Notes under the pieces: model-generated
Database searches by the model: none
What the model was told of the DNA's origin: nothing
The model's input: only the letters and a program-made list of their open reading frames with translations
Shown: piece after piece, positions 8,168 through 17,160 of the stretch
Numbering within the stretch: the first letter of the stretch is position 1
Layout of the letters: every line of letters starts with the position of its first letter
Made by a program: the position numbers and the translations under genes
Origin: Kangiella sp. HZ709
Lineage (GTDB): Bacteria; Pseudomonadota; Gammaproteobacteria; Enterobacterales; Kangiellaceae
NCBI RefSeq assembly: GCF_009674675.1
Contig: NZ_WKJC01000001.1
Location: 1,805,031 to 1,869,030, forward strand
Reading direction: 5' to 3'
Length of the DNA: 64,000 nt

Positions 8168-9109
8168 ATGATGAAAAAACCATTTTTTATTCTTGCTATG
8201 CTCTTTGCGGTTCAGCTTTCTTCGGTTAGAGCGGCAGCTAGTGAAAACTACCATTCTATTAATTTGCCTAGCACTAATATTCAATTAGAGTTTCAAGGAT
8301 ACTTCTCAGAGTCTCAAAAGCAAATGTTAAAAGGTTGGGTTGTTGAAATGGCTCAATCAGTAACGAGTATCTATGGGGAGTTTCCTTTAAAAAGAGCTCG
8401 AGTGAAATTAGTTAGAAGCTACTCTTGGTTTGAGCCGGTGCCATGGGGAGAAATACAGCGCTGGCGCTCAAGTAGAGTGGTTTTGCATGTTAACCCTAGC
8501 TTTTCCTATGAGCAGATCCGATCTGATTGGACGGCAGTGCACGAGCTGAGTCATTTATTACTTCCTTACGTTGGCGATAGTGATAGTTGGTTTTCTGAAG
8601 GTCTCGCGAGTTATTATCAGAATATTGCACGAGCAAAGTCGGGTTTATTAACTGAGCAGGAAGCCTTTCAAAAGCTCTTTCATGGGTTCAGGCGAGGTGA
8701 GAAAAATGCTCGCAATAAACCAGTTCAGTTATCGTTAGCCAGCAAAAAGCGAGGCAATACCATGCGTATCTATTGGTCTGGAGCGGCATACTTTTTGAAT
8801 GTAGATATTAATTTAAGAAAATTATCCAATAATCAGCAAAGTTTAGATTCAGTGTTGAGATTATATCGAGACTGTTGTTTACCTAACCATAGAGTTACCT
8901 CACTGGGCAGTGTCATCAGTAAGCTCGATGAGCTATCTAAAACTGAAGTGTTTAGTAGTGAGTACAAAAAAATTATTGATAGTAAGCAGTTCCCTGATTA
9001 TCGAGAAAGTTTTGCATATTTAGGAATTTCCAATGGTTGGCGCGGCGTCAAGTTAAATAAACAAAGTGCATTTATTGCCAGAAGAAATAGCCTGCTTAAA
9101 GCTGACTAG
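8168..9109 (+). CDS. secreted zinc-metallopeptidase-like protein (peptidase MA-like)
   Basis: 313 residues from ATG 8168; a TTG at 8132 in frame is less likely because the Lys-Lys plus hydrophobic signal peptide (residues 2-25, cleavage near RAA-AS) begins at 8168. HELSH (H125, E126, H129) followed by WFSEGLASYY (E144) forms a gluzincin-type zinc site, with only 14 residues between the second His and the third ligand, like peptidase_MA_2 proteins. Exported, so probably periplasmic. The substrate is not evident. Its stop shares the CTAG at 9106-9109 with the convergent gene. Confidence 0.65.
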   Translation: MMKKPFFILAMLFAVQLSSVRAAASENYHSINLPSTNIQLEFQGYFSESQKQMLKGWVVEMAQSVTSIYGEFPLKRARVKLVRSYSWFEPVPWGEIQRWRSSRVVLHVNPSFSYEQIRSDWTAVHELSHLLLPYVGDSDSWFSEGLASYYQNIARAKSGLLTEQEAFQKLFHGFRRGEKNARNKPVQLSLASKKRGNTMRIYWSGAAYFLNVDINLRKLSNNQQSLDSVLRLYRDCCLPNHRVTSLGSVISKLDELSKTEVFSSEYKKIIDSKQFPDYRESFAYLGISNGWRGVKLNKQSAFIARRNSLLKAD

Positions 9110-10209
9110 TTAGCTGCAAGCACGATGCCAAACATAATTCCAATGGTAGTAATTATTGAGATCAATATGAAATACAAGAACCCGAAAATCAAAAAGCGCC
9201 AAAGCGTCGCCCACCAACCGCGCTTATAGAACCATTTCTGAGATAGGTATAGATACACTAAAACTCCAATAGATAGCAGTTCTTCCATCCAGATTGAACC
9301 TAAGGGAGTCCATAGTGCTGTTAATTGATACCAGCCAAGATATAAAAGGACTACACCGAAAATAAAACTATGGCTATGCATTAATAAAACTAAGTGTTCT
9401 ACGTAAAGCCTTTTAGATAAAAAGTAAAACAGACCAAGCACTAGCGCCAATATTGGCAAGGATAAGAAAAATACCTGAGGGATCATCTCAATGGCTCTTT
9501 GTCCAAGGGATAAACCCCAGTTTCGTTTAGCCAGTTGGCGCTCAGGCTCATCTAATCTCAAAATAGCCGTGTAGGAATCACAGAGCTCTTTGGAGCCGTT
9601 ATCCAATTTTTTATCTAGCCATTTCGGCCAAACATTAAAGAAATCTTCTGGTTTTTTTAGGCAGCCCTTCTTGGTATTAAATTGAGCATCGCCGGTAATG
9701 CTTACATTACCCTCCATCTCAGATCCTTGTTTGGCAGCTTCTATCGTTTGCTTAGATAGTTCTTTCCCATCTAGCTTTGCGGCTTTGATTGCTTCGGAGT
9801 GATTCCAACCGTCTGCAAAACCATCTGAGAAATCATTATTCTTATCATCGCGCTCTGCGACTTGGTTACTAGAACTCGAGTGAGCATCATTGAATTCAAT
9901 CTCAGTTAAGCTTAAGCCGCCAAAATTGGTCATTAAAAAGAAAATAATAGATAGCAGTAAATAAAGCCTAATAGGGGTAATAAAGTGATTTTTATGGTGA
10001 GAGTTAGAAAAATAATCCAGACTTAATGCCGCTGGTTTGGCTAACTTAGCGGCGGTTTTATAGATTTTAGAGTCGTACCCTAGCCAATCTTCGACAAACT
10101 CTGAAAACAACTCTTTTAGGCTTCGATTTGGGCGAAAGTTTTTATTACCACATTGACCGCAATATTTATCTGCAGTAAAGCGTTCTGGTGGTTGTATAGC
10201 TTTTCCCAT
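9106..10209 (-). CDS. DUF3667-like membrane protein with N-terminal zinc ribbon
   Basis: 367 residues. The N-terminus carries a CGQCG zinc-ribbon half (about residues 17-21) followed by a soluble segment with a conserved-looking RLYLLLSIIFFL helix at about 80-100, a long hydrophilic loop (about 105-235), and four further hydrophobic helices in the C-terminal third. This matches DUF3667 proteins, whose function is unknown. The gene is convergent with the metallopeptidase-like gene and shares its stop-codon bases. Nothing in the sequence ties it directly to the oxidase. Confidence 0.65.
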   Translation of the reverse strand: MGKAIQPPERFTADKYCGQCGNKNFRPNRSLKELFSEFVEDWLGYDSKIYKTAAKLAKPAALSLDYFSNSHHKNHFITPIRLYLLLSIIFFLMTNFGGLSLTEIEFNDAHSSSSNQVAERDDKNNDFSDGFADGWNHSEAIKAAKLDGKELSKQTIEAAKQGSEMEGNVSITGDAQFNTKKGCLKKPEDFFNVWPKWLDKKLDNGSKELCDSYTAILRLDEPERQLAKRNWGLSLGQRAIEMIPQVFFLSLPILALVLGLFYFLSKRLYVEHLVLLMHSHSFIFGVVLLYLGWYQLTALWTPLGSIWMEELLSIGVLVYLYLSQKWFYKRGWWATLWRFLIFGFLYFILISIITTIGIMFGIVLAAN

Positions 10210-10253
10210 AAGTCATTGAAGAATATATTTTTTTTAATAGTAACCGAAACGTA

Positions 10254-10481
10254 TTAGTTAGGCAAAAGCTGTGTTCTAAGGTTAATCACTTCAAAGTAAT
10301 GTAAGGCAATAATCCCTAAGAAGAGTAAGCTACTAAGTGCAATACGCCACTGCAGAGACTTTAAAAGTTTTTTACTGGACTCTGGGTCACCTTTGCCTAA
10401 AAAGAAAAGCCCACGAAAAAGGCTGAATAATATTCCAAGCATGAATATAATAACGACAATGTTTAACCAAGTAATTCCCAT
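10254..10481 (-). CDS. DUF2909 twin-transmembrane small protein
   Basis: 75-residue protein with two hydrophobic helices (about 7-28 and 47-66) separated by a charged loop with GKGDPESSKKLLKSLQWR. Small proteins of this type sit opposite SURF1 in many gammaproteobacterial cytochrome c oxidase clusters, which is also its position here, divergent from SURF1 with 96 nt between the start codons. A role in oxidase assembly is inferred only from that conserved context. Confidence 0.8.
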   Translation of the reverse strand: MGITWLNIVVIIFMLGILFSLFRGLFFLGKGDPESSKKLLKSLQWRIALSSLLFLGIIALHYFEVINLRTQLLPN

Positions 10482-10577
10482 CTCAAATCCAAGTGTTTGC
10501 TAGTGTTGTTAATTATACGCTAATTAGGTCGTGATTCCGATGGATTTGTGTTTGCAGGATTATATGGGGGCCTACTA

Positions 10578-11366
10578 ATGGCAAAGTCACTTTGGCAACA
10601 AATCATTCACCAACCGATCGTTAAAATTCCGTTCGGATCTAAGCTTTTTGCACCTAGTTTGTTGCCAACTTTGGCATTTTTCCTATTGTTACCCATATTG
10701 ATTAGCTTAGCCTTCTGGCAATTAGATCGAGCTCAGGAAAAAAGAGATCTGCAAGCGAATTTGCTACAAAAGTCACAGCAAACAGAAGTATCATTGGAAC
10801 AAGCGATGGCATCAGATAACCCGGATCAGACTTCAGTGATCACTTTCGGTAAGGCTTTATCACAGAAGTTCTTGGTAATCGATAATCAGAAACAAGGACG
10901 GCAGCTAGGATATGAAATTTTGGGTTTCTATCAACCTGAAAACTACCCAAGGCCGGTATTGATAAGTCGAGGTTGGCTTGCACGCAAAGACTTTTATCAG
11001 AAGGTGCCTGAAATATCTGAATTTTCCGATTCAGTAATTAAAGGAAATTTATATTTTTCAAAAGGCGCTAATCAAGTGGTTGCTTCCAATGCTGTCTGGG
11101 AGCAGTTTGATAATAGTTACTTAATCGGTCAGTTTGACATGCAAACTATTAAGGAAAAATCGCTTGAATTAGGGTATGATGTCGCGCCTTTTGTGCTACG
11201 CCAAAAATCCGAGCCTGACTCGGCCTTTGTGCGCCGTTGGCCGCTGATTGCCAGTCCGCCCGCAAAGCACACAGCCTATGCATTGCAATGGTTTGCAATG
11301 GCACTGGCGTTGGTAATTATTTTTATAGTGGTGAATTTAAAAAAGCGCCACAAAGATACAAATTAA
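10578..11366 (+). CDS. SURF1-family cytochrome oxidase assembly protein
   Basis: Assembly factor for haem a insertion into subunit I. 262 residues from ATG 10578, chosen over the in-frame GTG at 10548 because a G-rich ribosome site (10566-10571) precedes it. Layout is typical: N-terminal helix (about residues 28-47) with FWQLDRAQEKRDL after it, a periplasmic central domain containing RGWLARKDFY, and a second helix near the C-terminus (about 232-252) with YALQWFAMAL. It opens the second oxidase block. Confidence 0.92.
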   Translation: MAKSLWQQIIHQPIVKIPFGSKLFAPSLLPTLAFFLLLPILISLAFWQLDRAQEKRDLQANLLQKSQQTEVSLEQAMASDNPDQTSVITFGKALSQKFLVIDNQKQGRQLGYEILGFYQPENYPRPVLISRGWLARKDFYQKVPEISEFSDSVIKGNLYFSKGANQVVASNAVWEQFDNSYLIGQFDMQTIKEKSLELGYDVAPFVLRQKSEPDSAFVRRWPLIASPPAKHTAYALQWFAMALALVIIFIVVNLKKRHKDTN

Positions 11367-11402
11367 TTCTTAAATCTAACTTGATCAAAGAAGAGACAAT
11401 TG

Positions 11403-12065
11403 ATGAGTAATAGTGAAAACCCAAAAGCTCTTGATGAGAAAACCAAACGCCAAAATCGACGTGTTATTTCAGGCTTGGTGTTGTTATTTGTGGTTCCTGT
11501 GATTTTAGCTTATACCGCTTTCTATATGGGCTGGTTTGAGCAGCCGACTAGAAATCAGGGAGTGCTGTTAGAAAATACTTACCAATGCCCTAGGGATGGC
11601 GGAGAATCTGAAAAGTCATATCCTTGTTTTGAGCATTTTTCTTGGTTCGATGAGGCAGGACAACCGCTGCATTTCAAAGATTTTGAAACTCAATGGTGGT
11701 GGGTCTATTTCCCAAAATCGAATGAGTGTGATCAAGAGTGTGAGTTAAATATGAACTTTTTAACGCGAACTCACTTAGGGCTTGGCAAGCGTATTGAAAA
11801 GTTAACTCGCTTGGCGGTTTTCCCGAATCAGATCTTATATACCGATCGAGTAGCAAAGCCTGAGCAACTAAAGTTAGCTCGTGGTAATGGCAATGCCCAT
11901 ATTGGCGAAGGCGTACATTTAGAAATTGGCAAGATTTACGCGATGGATGTCCATGGCAATATTTTTATGCAGTATGAGCCGGTAAAAACTGAAGAAGAGG
12001 CGCGCATGAAGGCTAAAGATTTGCGAGATGATATTGTTCGCGCAATGCGTAATACGGGTTTATAG
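11403..12065 (+). CDS. membrane-anchored protein of the cox assembly cluster
   Basis: 220 residues from ATG 11403 (TTG 11400 also in frame). One N-terminal helix (about residues 21-43) and a periplasmic domain with four cysteines in two pairs (QCPRDGG...YPCFEH and NECDQECE). A gene of this kind commonly lies between SURF1 and ctaA in gammaproteobacterial oxidase clusters; its biochemical role is not established to my knowledge. The cysteine pairs might bind metal or form disulfides, but that is a guess. Confidence 0.75.
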   Translation: MSNSENPKALDEKTKRQNRRVISGLVLLFVVPVILAYTAFYMGWFEQPTRNQGVLLENTYQCPRDGGESEKSYPCFEHFSWFDEAGQPLHFKDFETQWWWVYFPKSNECDQECELNMNFLTRTHLGLGKRIEKLTRLAVFPNQILYTDRVAKPEQLKLARGNGNAHIGEGVHLEIGKIYAMDVHGNIFMQYEPVKTEEEARMKAKDLRDDIVRAMRNTGL

Positions 12066-12076
12066 AGGTAGCTTCC

Positions 12077-13171
12077 ATGAGCAGAAAAGCATTAAGGAAT
12101 TTAGTGGCCTTTGCAATATTTTTAACCTTGACGGTTATCTTGTTAGGCGCTTGGACTCGCTTAGAAGACGCTGGTTTAGGTTGTCCTGATTGGCCTGGTT
12201 GTTATGGTCACTTCACTGTCCCACAAGACGCCGAATATATCGCTAAAGCTGAAATCGAGTACAACCAAAAGTTCGAGGTTGAAAAAGCCTGGCCTGAGAT
12301 GATTCATCGCCATTTCGCTAAAGCGATTGGCCTAGTCATTCTGATTATCTTTATTGGTACTTTAATGGGACGCAAAAAAGACTCCAGCTTACCGATAGTT
12401 TTACCCTGTATTTTATTGCCCTTAGTGATATTTCAAGGCTTGCTAGGGATGTGGACTGTCACTTTAAAAGTTCATCCTTTCATAGTTATGAGTCATTTAA
12501 TGGGTGGTTTTACCACTATTTCTTTGTTGTTTTTATATTACTTACAATTAAGACCAAAAGTTGTCTCTGTTTCTCAAGTGGTGGCTAAAAAGTTTAAGAA
12601 ACTAGCCACAGTGGGACTGGTACTAGTGGTGATTCAAATCGCCTTAGGTGGTTGGACAGCTTCTAATTATGCGGCAACCATTTGTACTGAATTACCAGTA
12701 TGTAATTCTGGTTGGACTAAAAACGTCGACTTTAAAGAAGGCTTTGATTTATGGCAAAAAGGCTTTGAGTTTGACGAGTTTAAAGTGCATGAACAAGAAA
12801 AGTTGCAGTCTGATTTGAATAAAGCGCAAGGCAAAGCCTTCATTAATTATGAAGGGGGGGTGCTATCTTCAGCTGGTAAAGTTGCCATTCACGTAACTCA
12901 TCGTTTTGGAGCCTATATTGTTTTTATTGTTATTGGCTTGTTAGCGATTCTATTGATGCGTGAAAAAGACAGCGTGTTATTGCGTCAATTTGGGCGAGTC
13001 TTACTAGGTGTATTACTGCTACAAATGTTATTAGGTATTTCTAATATCGTCTTTAGCTTACCGCTTTATGTGGCTGTAGGGCATAACGGTGGTGGTGCTT
13101 TGCTGTTGTTAACTGTGATTGCAACCAATTATGTGGTTAATTGGCAATTCAAACTAAAAGGCAATCAATAA
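12077..13171 (+). CDS. ctaA: haem A synthase (CtaA/Cox15)
   Basis: Oxidises the C8 methyl of haem O to a formyl group, giving haem A for the oxidase. 364 residues with about eight membrane helices. Family hallmarks are GAWTRLEDAGLGCPDWPGCYG near the N-terminus (split as GAWTRLEDAGLGC and PDWPGCYG, with two cysteines), the EMIHRHFAK histidine, GGWTASNYAA, a cysteine-bearing TELPVCN, and VTHRFGAYIV. The TAA stop overlaps the ctaB ATG by one base (TAATG), indicating coupled translation. Confidence 0.94.
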   Translation: MSRKALRNLVAFAIFLTLTVILLGAWTRLEDAGLGCPDWPGCYGHFTVPQDAEYIAKAEIEYNQKFEVEKAWPEMIHRHFAKAIGLVILIIFIGTLMGRKKDSSLPIVLPCILLPLVIFQGLLGMWTVTLKVHPFIVMSHLMGGFTTISLLFLYYLQLRPKVVSVSQVVAKKFKKLATVGLVLVVIQIALGGWTASNYAATICTELPVCNSGWTKNVDFKEGFDLWQKGFEFDEFKVHEQEKLQSDLNKAQGKAFINYEGGVLSSAGKVAIHVTHRFGAYIVFIVIGLLAILLMREKDSVLLRQFGRVLLGVLLLQMLLGISNIVFSLPLYVAVGHNGGGALLLLTVIATNYVVNWQFKLKGNQ

Positions 13172-14088
13172 TGGTTGAGAAGAATTATAAAATTGATCGC
13201 CCAGTCACCTGGCGTGATTATTATGAAATGACCAAGCCAAAAGTTGTTTACCTTTTGGTTTTTACCGCGATTGTCGGTATGTTTTTAGCAAACGATGTGA
13301 CTGTCAGCTGGTTTCCACCATTAAGTGCCTTGGTCTGGGGTACTTTAGGGATAGGCTTAGCTTCTGGAGCTGCCGCAGTGGTTAATCATGTGGTTGATGC
13401 CAGGATTGATACAATCATGGCGAGAACCATGCAAAGACCAGTAGCACAGGGGCGTGTTGAGGCGAAAAAAGCGGTGGTATTTGCCTCGTCCTTGGCAATA
13501 GCCGCTATGATAATGTTATGGTTTCTGGTGAATCCATTAACTGCAGTATTAACCTTAGGTGGCTTGGTTGGATATGCTTTTATCTACACCATGTTTTTAA
13601 AGCGAGCAACGCCGCAGAATATTGTTATTGGCGGCCTTTCTGGCGCAATACCTCCGCTTTTGGGGTGGACATCGGTCACCGCTTCTGCCGATCCAAATGC
13701 TTGGTTATTAGTGTTAATTATTTTCACTTGGACACCGCCGCATTTTTGGGCTTTATCTATTCACCGAATTGAAGATTATGCTAAAGCTGAAATCCCAATG
13801 TTGCCTGTCACCCATGGTGAAGAGTTTACCAAAACTTCAATATTGCTTTATTGTGTTCTATTGATTTTATCTACTATTTTGCCTTTCTTAACAGGCATGA
13901 GTGGTGTGATTTACTTAATCGCCGCTATTGCATTAGGTTTGTGGTTTTTATATTACTGTGTGGTGTTGAAATATCGTGAAACGGAAGGAGTTGCTATGAA
14001 AACTTTTGGCGTTTCTATTGGTTATTTAACTTTACTGTTTGTGGTTTTGTTGGTCGATCACTACCTTAAGCCGGTCATTGGATTTTGA
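13171..14088 (+). CDS. ctaB: protohaem IX farnesyltransferase (haem O synthase)
   Basis: Transfers farnesyl diphosphate to protohaem in the inner membrane, making haem O, the substrate of CtaA encoded just upstream. 305 residues from ATG 13171. The UbiA-type metal-diphosphate motif is visible as NHVVDARIDTIMARTMQRP, and a second motif around SIHRIEDYAKAEIPMLPV. Seven to nine hydrophobic segments cover the rest. The in-frame alternative at 13141 lies inside ctaA and is unlikely. Confidence 0.95.
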   Translation: MVEKNYKIDRPVTWRDYYEMTKPKVVYLLVFTAIVGMFLANDVTVSWFPPLSALVWGTLGIGLASGAAAVVNHVVDARIDTIMARTMQRPVAQGRVEAKKAVVFASSLAIAAMIMLWFLVNPLTAVLTLGGLVGYAFIYTMFLKRATPQNIVIGGLSGAIPPLLGWTSVTASADPNAWLLVLIIFTWTPPHFWALSIHRIEDYAKAEIPMLPVTHGEEFTKTSILLYCVLLILSTILPFLTGMSGVIYLIAAIALGLWFLYYCVVLKYRETEGVAMKTFGVSIGYLTLLFVVLLVDHYLKPVIGF

Positions 14089-14090
14089 GT

Positions 14091-14744
14091 ATGAGAAATA
14101 AAGTTAATGGCAATGTTTTTGTATTTATTTTAGTAGCCTTGCTAGCTTTAGGGGTAGGTTTCTTTGGTTATCAAACCTTTATGGCGCCAAAGCCGCTGCA
14201 ATTGATTAATACTTTTCCAAAGCTTAATTCGTTAGTTCCATTTAAAGCGACTAAACATACTGGTGAAACCTTTACTGAAAAAGATTTTATTGGTCAATGG
14301 AGCGTTGTTTTTTTTGGTTTTACCACTTGCCCTGATATTTGTCCGACTACCATGATGGATATGAATCAGGTGCAAAAAGGTTTGTCGGGTAAGTATCAAA
14401 CCGATACCCAGTTTGTTTTTATTAGTGTTGACCCTGAGCGAGATACTGTAGAGAAACTGGAAAAATATGTGCCGGCGTTTAATCCAGAATTTGTAGGATT
14501 AACTATGGATTTACAGCAAACTCGAGTTCTAACTAAAAACCTCGGGGTTGCCTTTATGAAGACGCCAGGCCACTCCAATGATCCAAATAACTATATGGTC
14601 GATCACACGGCGCGTTGGTTTATTATTGATCCATTGGGTCGCCGCTTTGGTTTAATCAATCCAACGGATGCCCTTGGAAAAGATTTGGTTCCACTCGTGA
14701 TTAGCGATTACGAAAACCTTCGTAAGCAAACTAAATTCAATTAA
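14091..14744 (+). CDS. SCO1/SenC copper chaperone
   Basis: Membrane-anchored thioredoxin-fold protein that metallates or reduces the CuA site of subunit II. 217 residues from ATG 14091, 2 nt after the ctaB stop; an in-frame TTG at 14085 is possible. It has an N-terminal anchor (about residues 9-30), the copper motif TCPDICP (C80, C84), and the third ligand histidine in the VDHTARWF segment. It closes the oxidase biogenesis block. Confidence 0.93.
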   Translation: MRNKVNGNVFVFILVALLALGVGFFGYQTFMAPKPLQLINTFPKLNSLVPFKATKHTGETFTEKDFIGQWSVVFFGFTTCPDICPTTMMDMNQVQKGLSGKYQTDTQFVFISVDPERDTVEKLEKYVPAFNPEFVGLTMDLQQTRVLTKNLGVAFMKTPGHSNDPNNYMVDHTARWFIIDPLGRRFGLINPTDALGKDLVPLVISDYENLRKQTKFN

Positions 14745-14756
14745 TTCCTATTCTGT

Positions 14757-16112
14757 ATGAAGATCTGGTCGCTATCCTCTATAAGCTCGGATCTTAAAGA
14801 CAAAAAAACTCATCAAGCCACTTGGCGCATCGCTGTGCCAATGGTGCTATCTAATATGACCATTCCTTTGGTCGGGCTTGTTGATTCGGCAGTAATGGGG
14901 CATTTAGATGAGCCTTATTATCTTGCCGCAGTTGGTCTCGGCTCTGCTTTGTTCACTTTCATTATTTGGACAATGGGCTTTCTCAGGATGATTACTACAG
15001 GGCTGGTTGCGCAGGCCTATGGCGCGCAAGATTCCAACCTAATCCGGCAGTGGCTTTATTTACCATCATTATTAGGCTTGGTCATTGCAACCTTGGTATT
15101 GCTACTAAACCCTTGGCTAATCGAGCTAATTATTTGGTGGCTTGAAGGAAGCTCTGATGTTGAAAATAAAATTCTTGAATATTGGAATATTCGAATTTAT
15201 GGCTTACCCATTAGTTTGTTAAATGCAGTTTTAATTGGTTGGTACTTGGGAATGCAAAATGCAAGAGTACCTTTTGCAATCTTGTTAGTGACTAATATCA
15301 CTAATGCATTGTTAGATATTTATTTAGTAGCACTGGGTATGGATGTTGATGGGGTTGCCTGGGCAAGTGTTATTGCGGAAAGTTTGGGCTTATTGATTGC
15401 ACTGGCGTGTTTACCCAATATGCTTCGAAAATATCCAATCATGGATAAATTTAAATTGGCTTATCACAAAATATTGCGATTACTAGAACTAAATAAAGAT
15501 CTCTTAATAAGGACCTTGGCACTTGAAGTCGTTTTTTTTACGATACATGCTCGAGCTTCAGAGTTAGGTGATGAAATTATGGCCGTTAATGCGATACTGC
15601 TAAATTTCTTGCTGATTGTTTCCAATGGTTTAGATGGGGTTGCCAATGCGGTGGAAGCTCAGGTCGGCAAAGCTATTGGTAAAAAGCATTGGCAAGACTT
15701 TAGAAGTGCGGTCGTCGTGGGTGGATTTTGGTCTTTGATAATTAGTTTAATCTTTAGTGCTATATTTTTATTATTTGGACTGAAGCTCATTGAGCTGGTG
15801 ACAGATATCAAAATAATCCAAGAATCATTTGCTCCATTTATTGGTTATAGTATTTTAGTACCGCTTGTGGCTATTACTAGTTTTTGGCTGGATGGAGTCT
15901 TTATTGGCGCATCAGCCATAAAAACCATGCGTAATTCAATGTTGTTAGCTTTGGTTATTGGTTTTATACCCTTGTATTATGCAACTCAATCTTTTGAAGC
16001 ACATGGTATTTGGATAGCCTTTTTTGGATTTATGATCATTCGCGGAATCGCCTCTTGGATTTTATTTCAAAGAGGGGTAATGAGAGGAAGATATGTTGAA
16101 GTTCCAAAATAA
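14757..16112 (+). CDS. MATE-family efflux transporter (DinF-like)
   Basis: Inner-membrane multidrug or metabolite exporter of the MOP superfamily, usually driven by H+ or Na+. 451 residues with about twelve hydrophobic helices in two related halves. The N-terminal VPMVLSNMTIPLVGLVDSA and VAQAYGAQD match the DinF branch of MATE proteins. Twelve nt separate it from sco1, so it could be co-transcribed, although a functional tie to the oxidase is not expected. The substrate cannot be told from the sequence. Confidence 0.85.
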   Translation: MKIWSLSSISSDLKDKKTHQATWRIAVPMVLSNMTIPLVGLVDSAVMGHLDEPYYLAAVGLGSALFTFIIWTMGFLRMITTGLVAQAYGAQDSNLIRQWLYLPSLLGLVIATLVLLLNPWLIELIIWWLEGSSDVENKILEYWNIRIYGLPISLLNAVLIGWYLGMQNARVPFAILLVTNITNALLDIYLVALGMDVDGVAWASVIAESLGLLIALACLPNMLRKYPIMDKFKLAYHKILRLLELNKDLLIRTLALEVVFFTIHARASELGDEIMAVNAILLNFLLIVSNGLDGVANAVEAQVGKAIGKKHWQDFRSAVVVGGFWSLIISLIFSAIFLLFGLKLIELVTDIKIIQESFAPFIGYSILVPLVAITSFWLDGVFIGASAIKTMRNSMLLALVIGFIPLYYATQSFEAHGIWIAFFGFMIIRGIASWILFQRGVMRGRYVEVPK

Positions 16113-16128
16113 AAATAAATGTTGTTAG

Positions 16129-17160
16129 ATGAAAGTTGTAATTGTAAGATTATCCGCGATAGGAGACTGCTGCTTAGTCCTGCCAGTCGTTAAGGCAATG
16201 CTTGCACAAAATGAAAAGATAAGTGTTGATTGGGTCATCGGTCTAGGTGCTCATTCACTTATCAAAAACTATCAGCATCCAAGACTCAACTATATCCCTA
16301 TAAAAAAACCGCGCAATTTAAAAGACTATCTTGAAATAAAAAATCATTTCAAAAATCAAAGTATAGATGTTTTGTTAGCAATGCAAGCTTCAACACGAGC
16401 TAATCTAATCTATCCTTGTATTAAAGCGACAACCAAAATTGGTTTTGATTGGAAAAGAGCGCGAGAACTTCAATGGTTTTTTACCAATGAAAATATAGCT
16501 TTTGAGAAAGAGCATTTACACGATAGCTTTTGTCGATTTGCGAATAAACTAGGAATTGATACTAGTCGTTTAGATTGGAGTATAGATATACCTAGTAATG
16601 TTAGAAATGAAGTTATTAGTAAATTTAATCTAAGTAACCGTTATATGGCGATTAATCCAGCTGCAAGTAAACTAGAGCGCTCTTGGTCTGAAAAGCGGTA
16701 TGCTTCGATTATTGATTGGATTTCCAGAAAACATAACATACAAATAGTGTTGACTGGTGCAGATAATGACCTAGATAAAAGCTTGGCATCTAATATTGAA
16801 GCAATAAGTGACTCTTCAATAATCAATCTGGTCGGCAAGACTAATTTGACGCAATTAGCCTCGGTTTTAGAGCAAGCTGAATTTCTGATTGCACCTGATA
16901 CCGGTCCTGCACATATAGCAAATGCAGTAGCAACTCCTGTGATCGGGTTGTATGCGGTAGCACCCAGTTGGCTTTCAGGTCCTTATAACTATAAAGATCT
17001 AGTCGTAGATAAATTTCCGCAAGCAGTAGAATATATTCTAAAGAAGAAATACTCAGATAACTTAAAATGGAATCTTAGAGTGCATGATAGAATGGCTATG
17101 GAGTTGATTAGCGTTGCAGATGTAAAAAGAAAGGTTGAGCAACTACTATTTGTAGATTGA
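16129..17160 (+). CDS. glycosyltransferase family 9, second heptosyltransferase-like
   Basis: 343 residues. It shows the GT9 start RLSAIGDCCLVLPVV (about residues 6-20), the central NPAASKLERSWSEKRYA, and the C-terminal APDTGPAHIANAVATPVIGLY stretch (APDTGPAHIA plus downstream). It probably adds a heptose to the LPS core. It resembles the gene at 6237 in motif and length and may be a paralog with a different acceptor. Its tail overlaps the convergent acyltransferase gene by 15 bases. It follows the MATE gene by 16 nt. Confidence 0.8.
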   Translation: MKVVIVRLSAIGDCCLVLPVVKAMLAQNEKISVDWVIGLGAHSLIKNYQHPRLNYIPIKKPRNLKDYLEIKNHFKNQSIDVLLAMQASTRANLIYPCIKATTKIGFDWKRARELQWFFTNENIAFEKEHLHDSFCRFANKLGIDTSRLDWSIDIPSNVRNEVISKFNLSNRYMAINPAASKLERSWSEKRYASIIDWISRKHNIQIVLTGADNDLDKSLASNIEAISDSSIINLVGKTNLTQLASVLEQAEFLIAPDTGPAHIANAVATPVIGLYAVAPSWLSGPYNYKDLVVDKFPQAVEYILKKKYSDNLKWNLRVHDRMAMELISVADVKRKVEQLLFVD

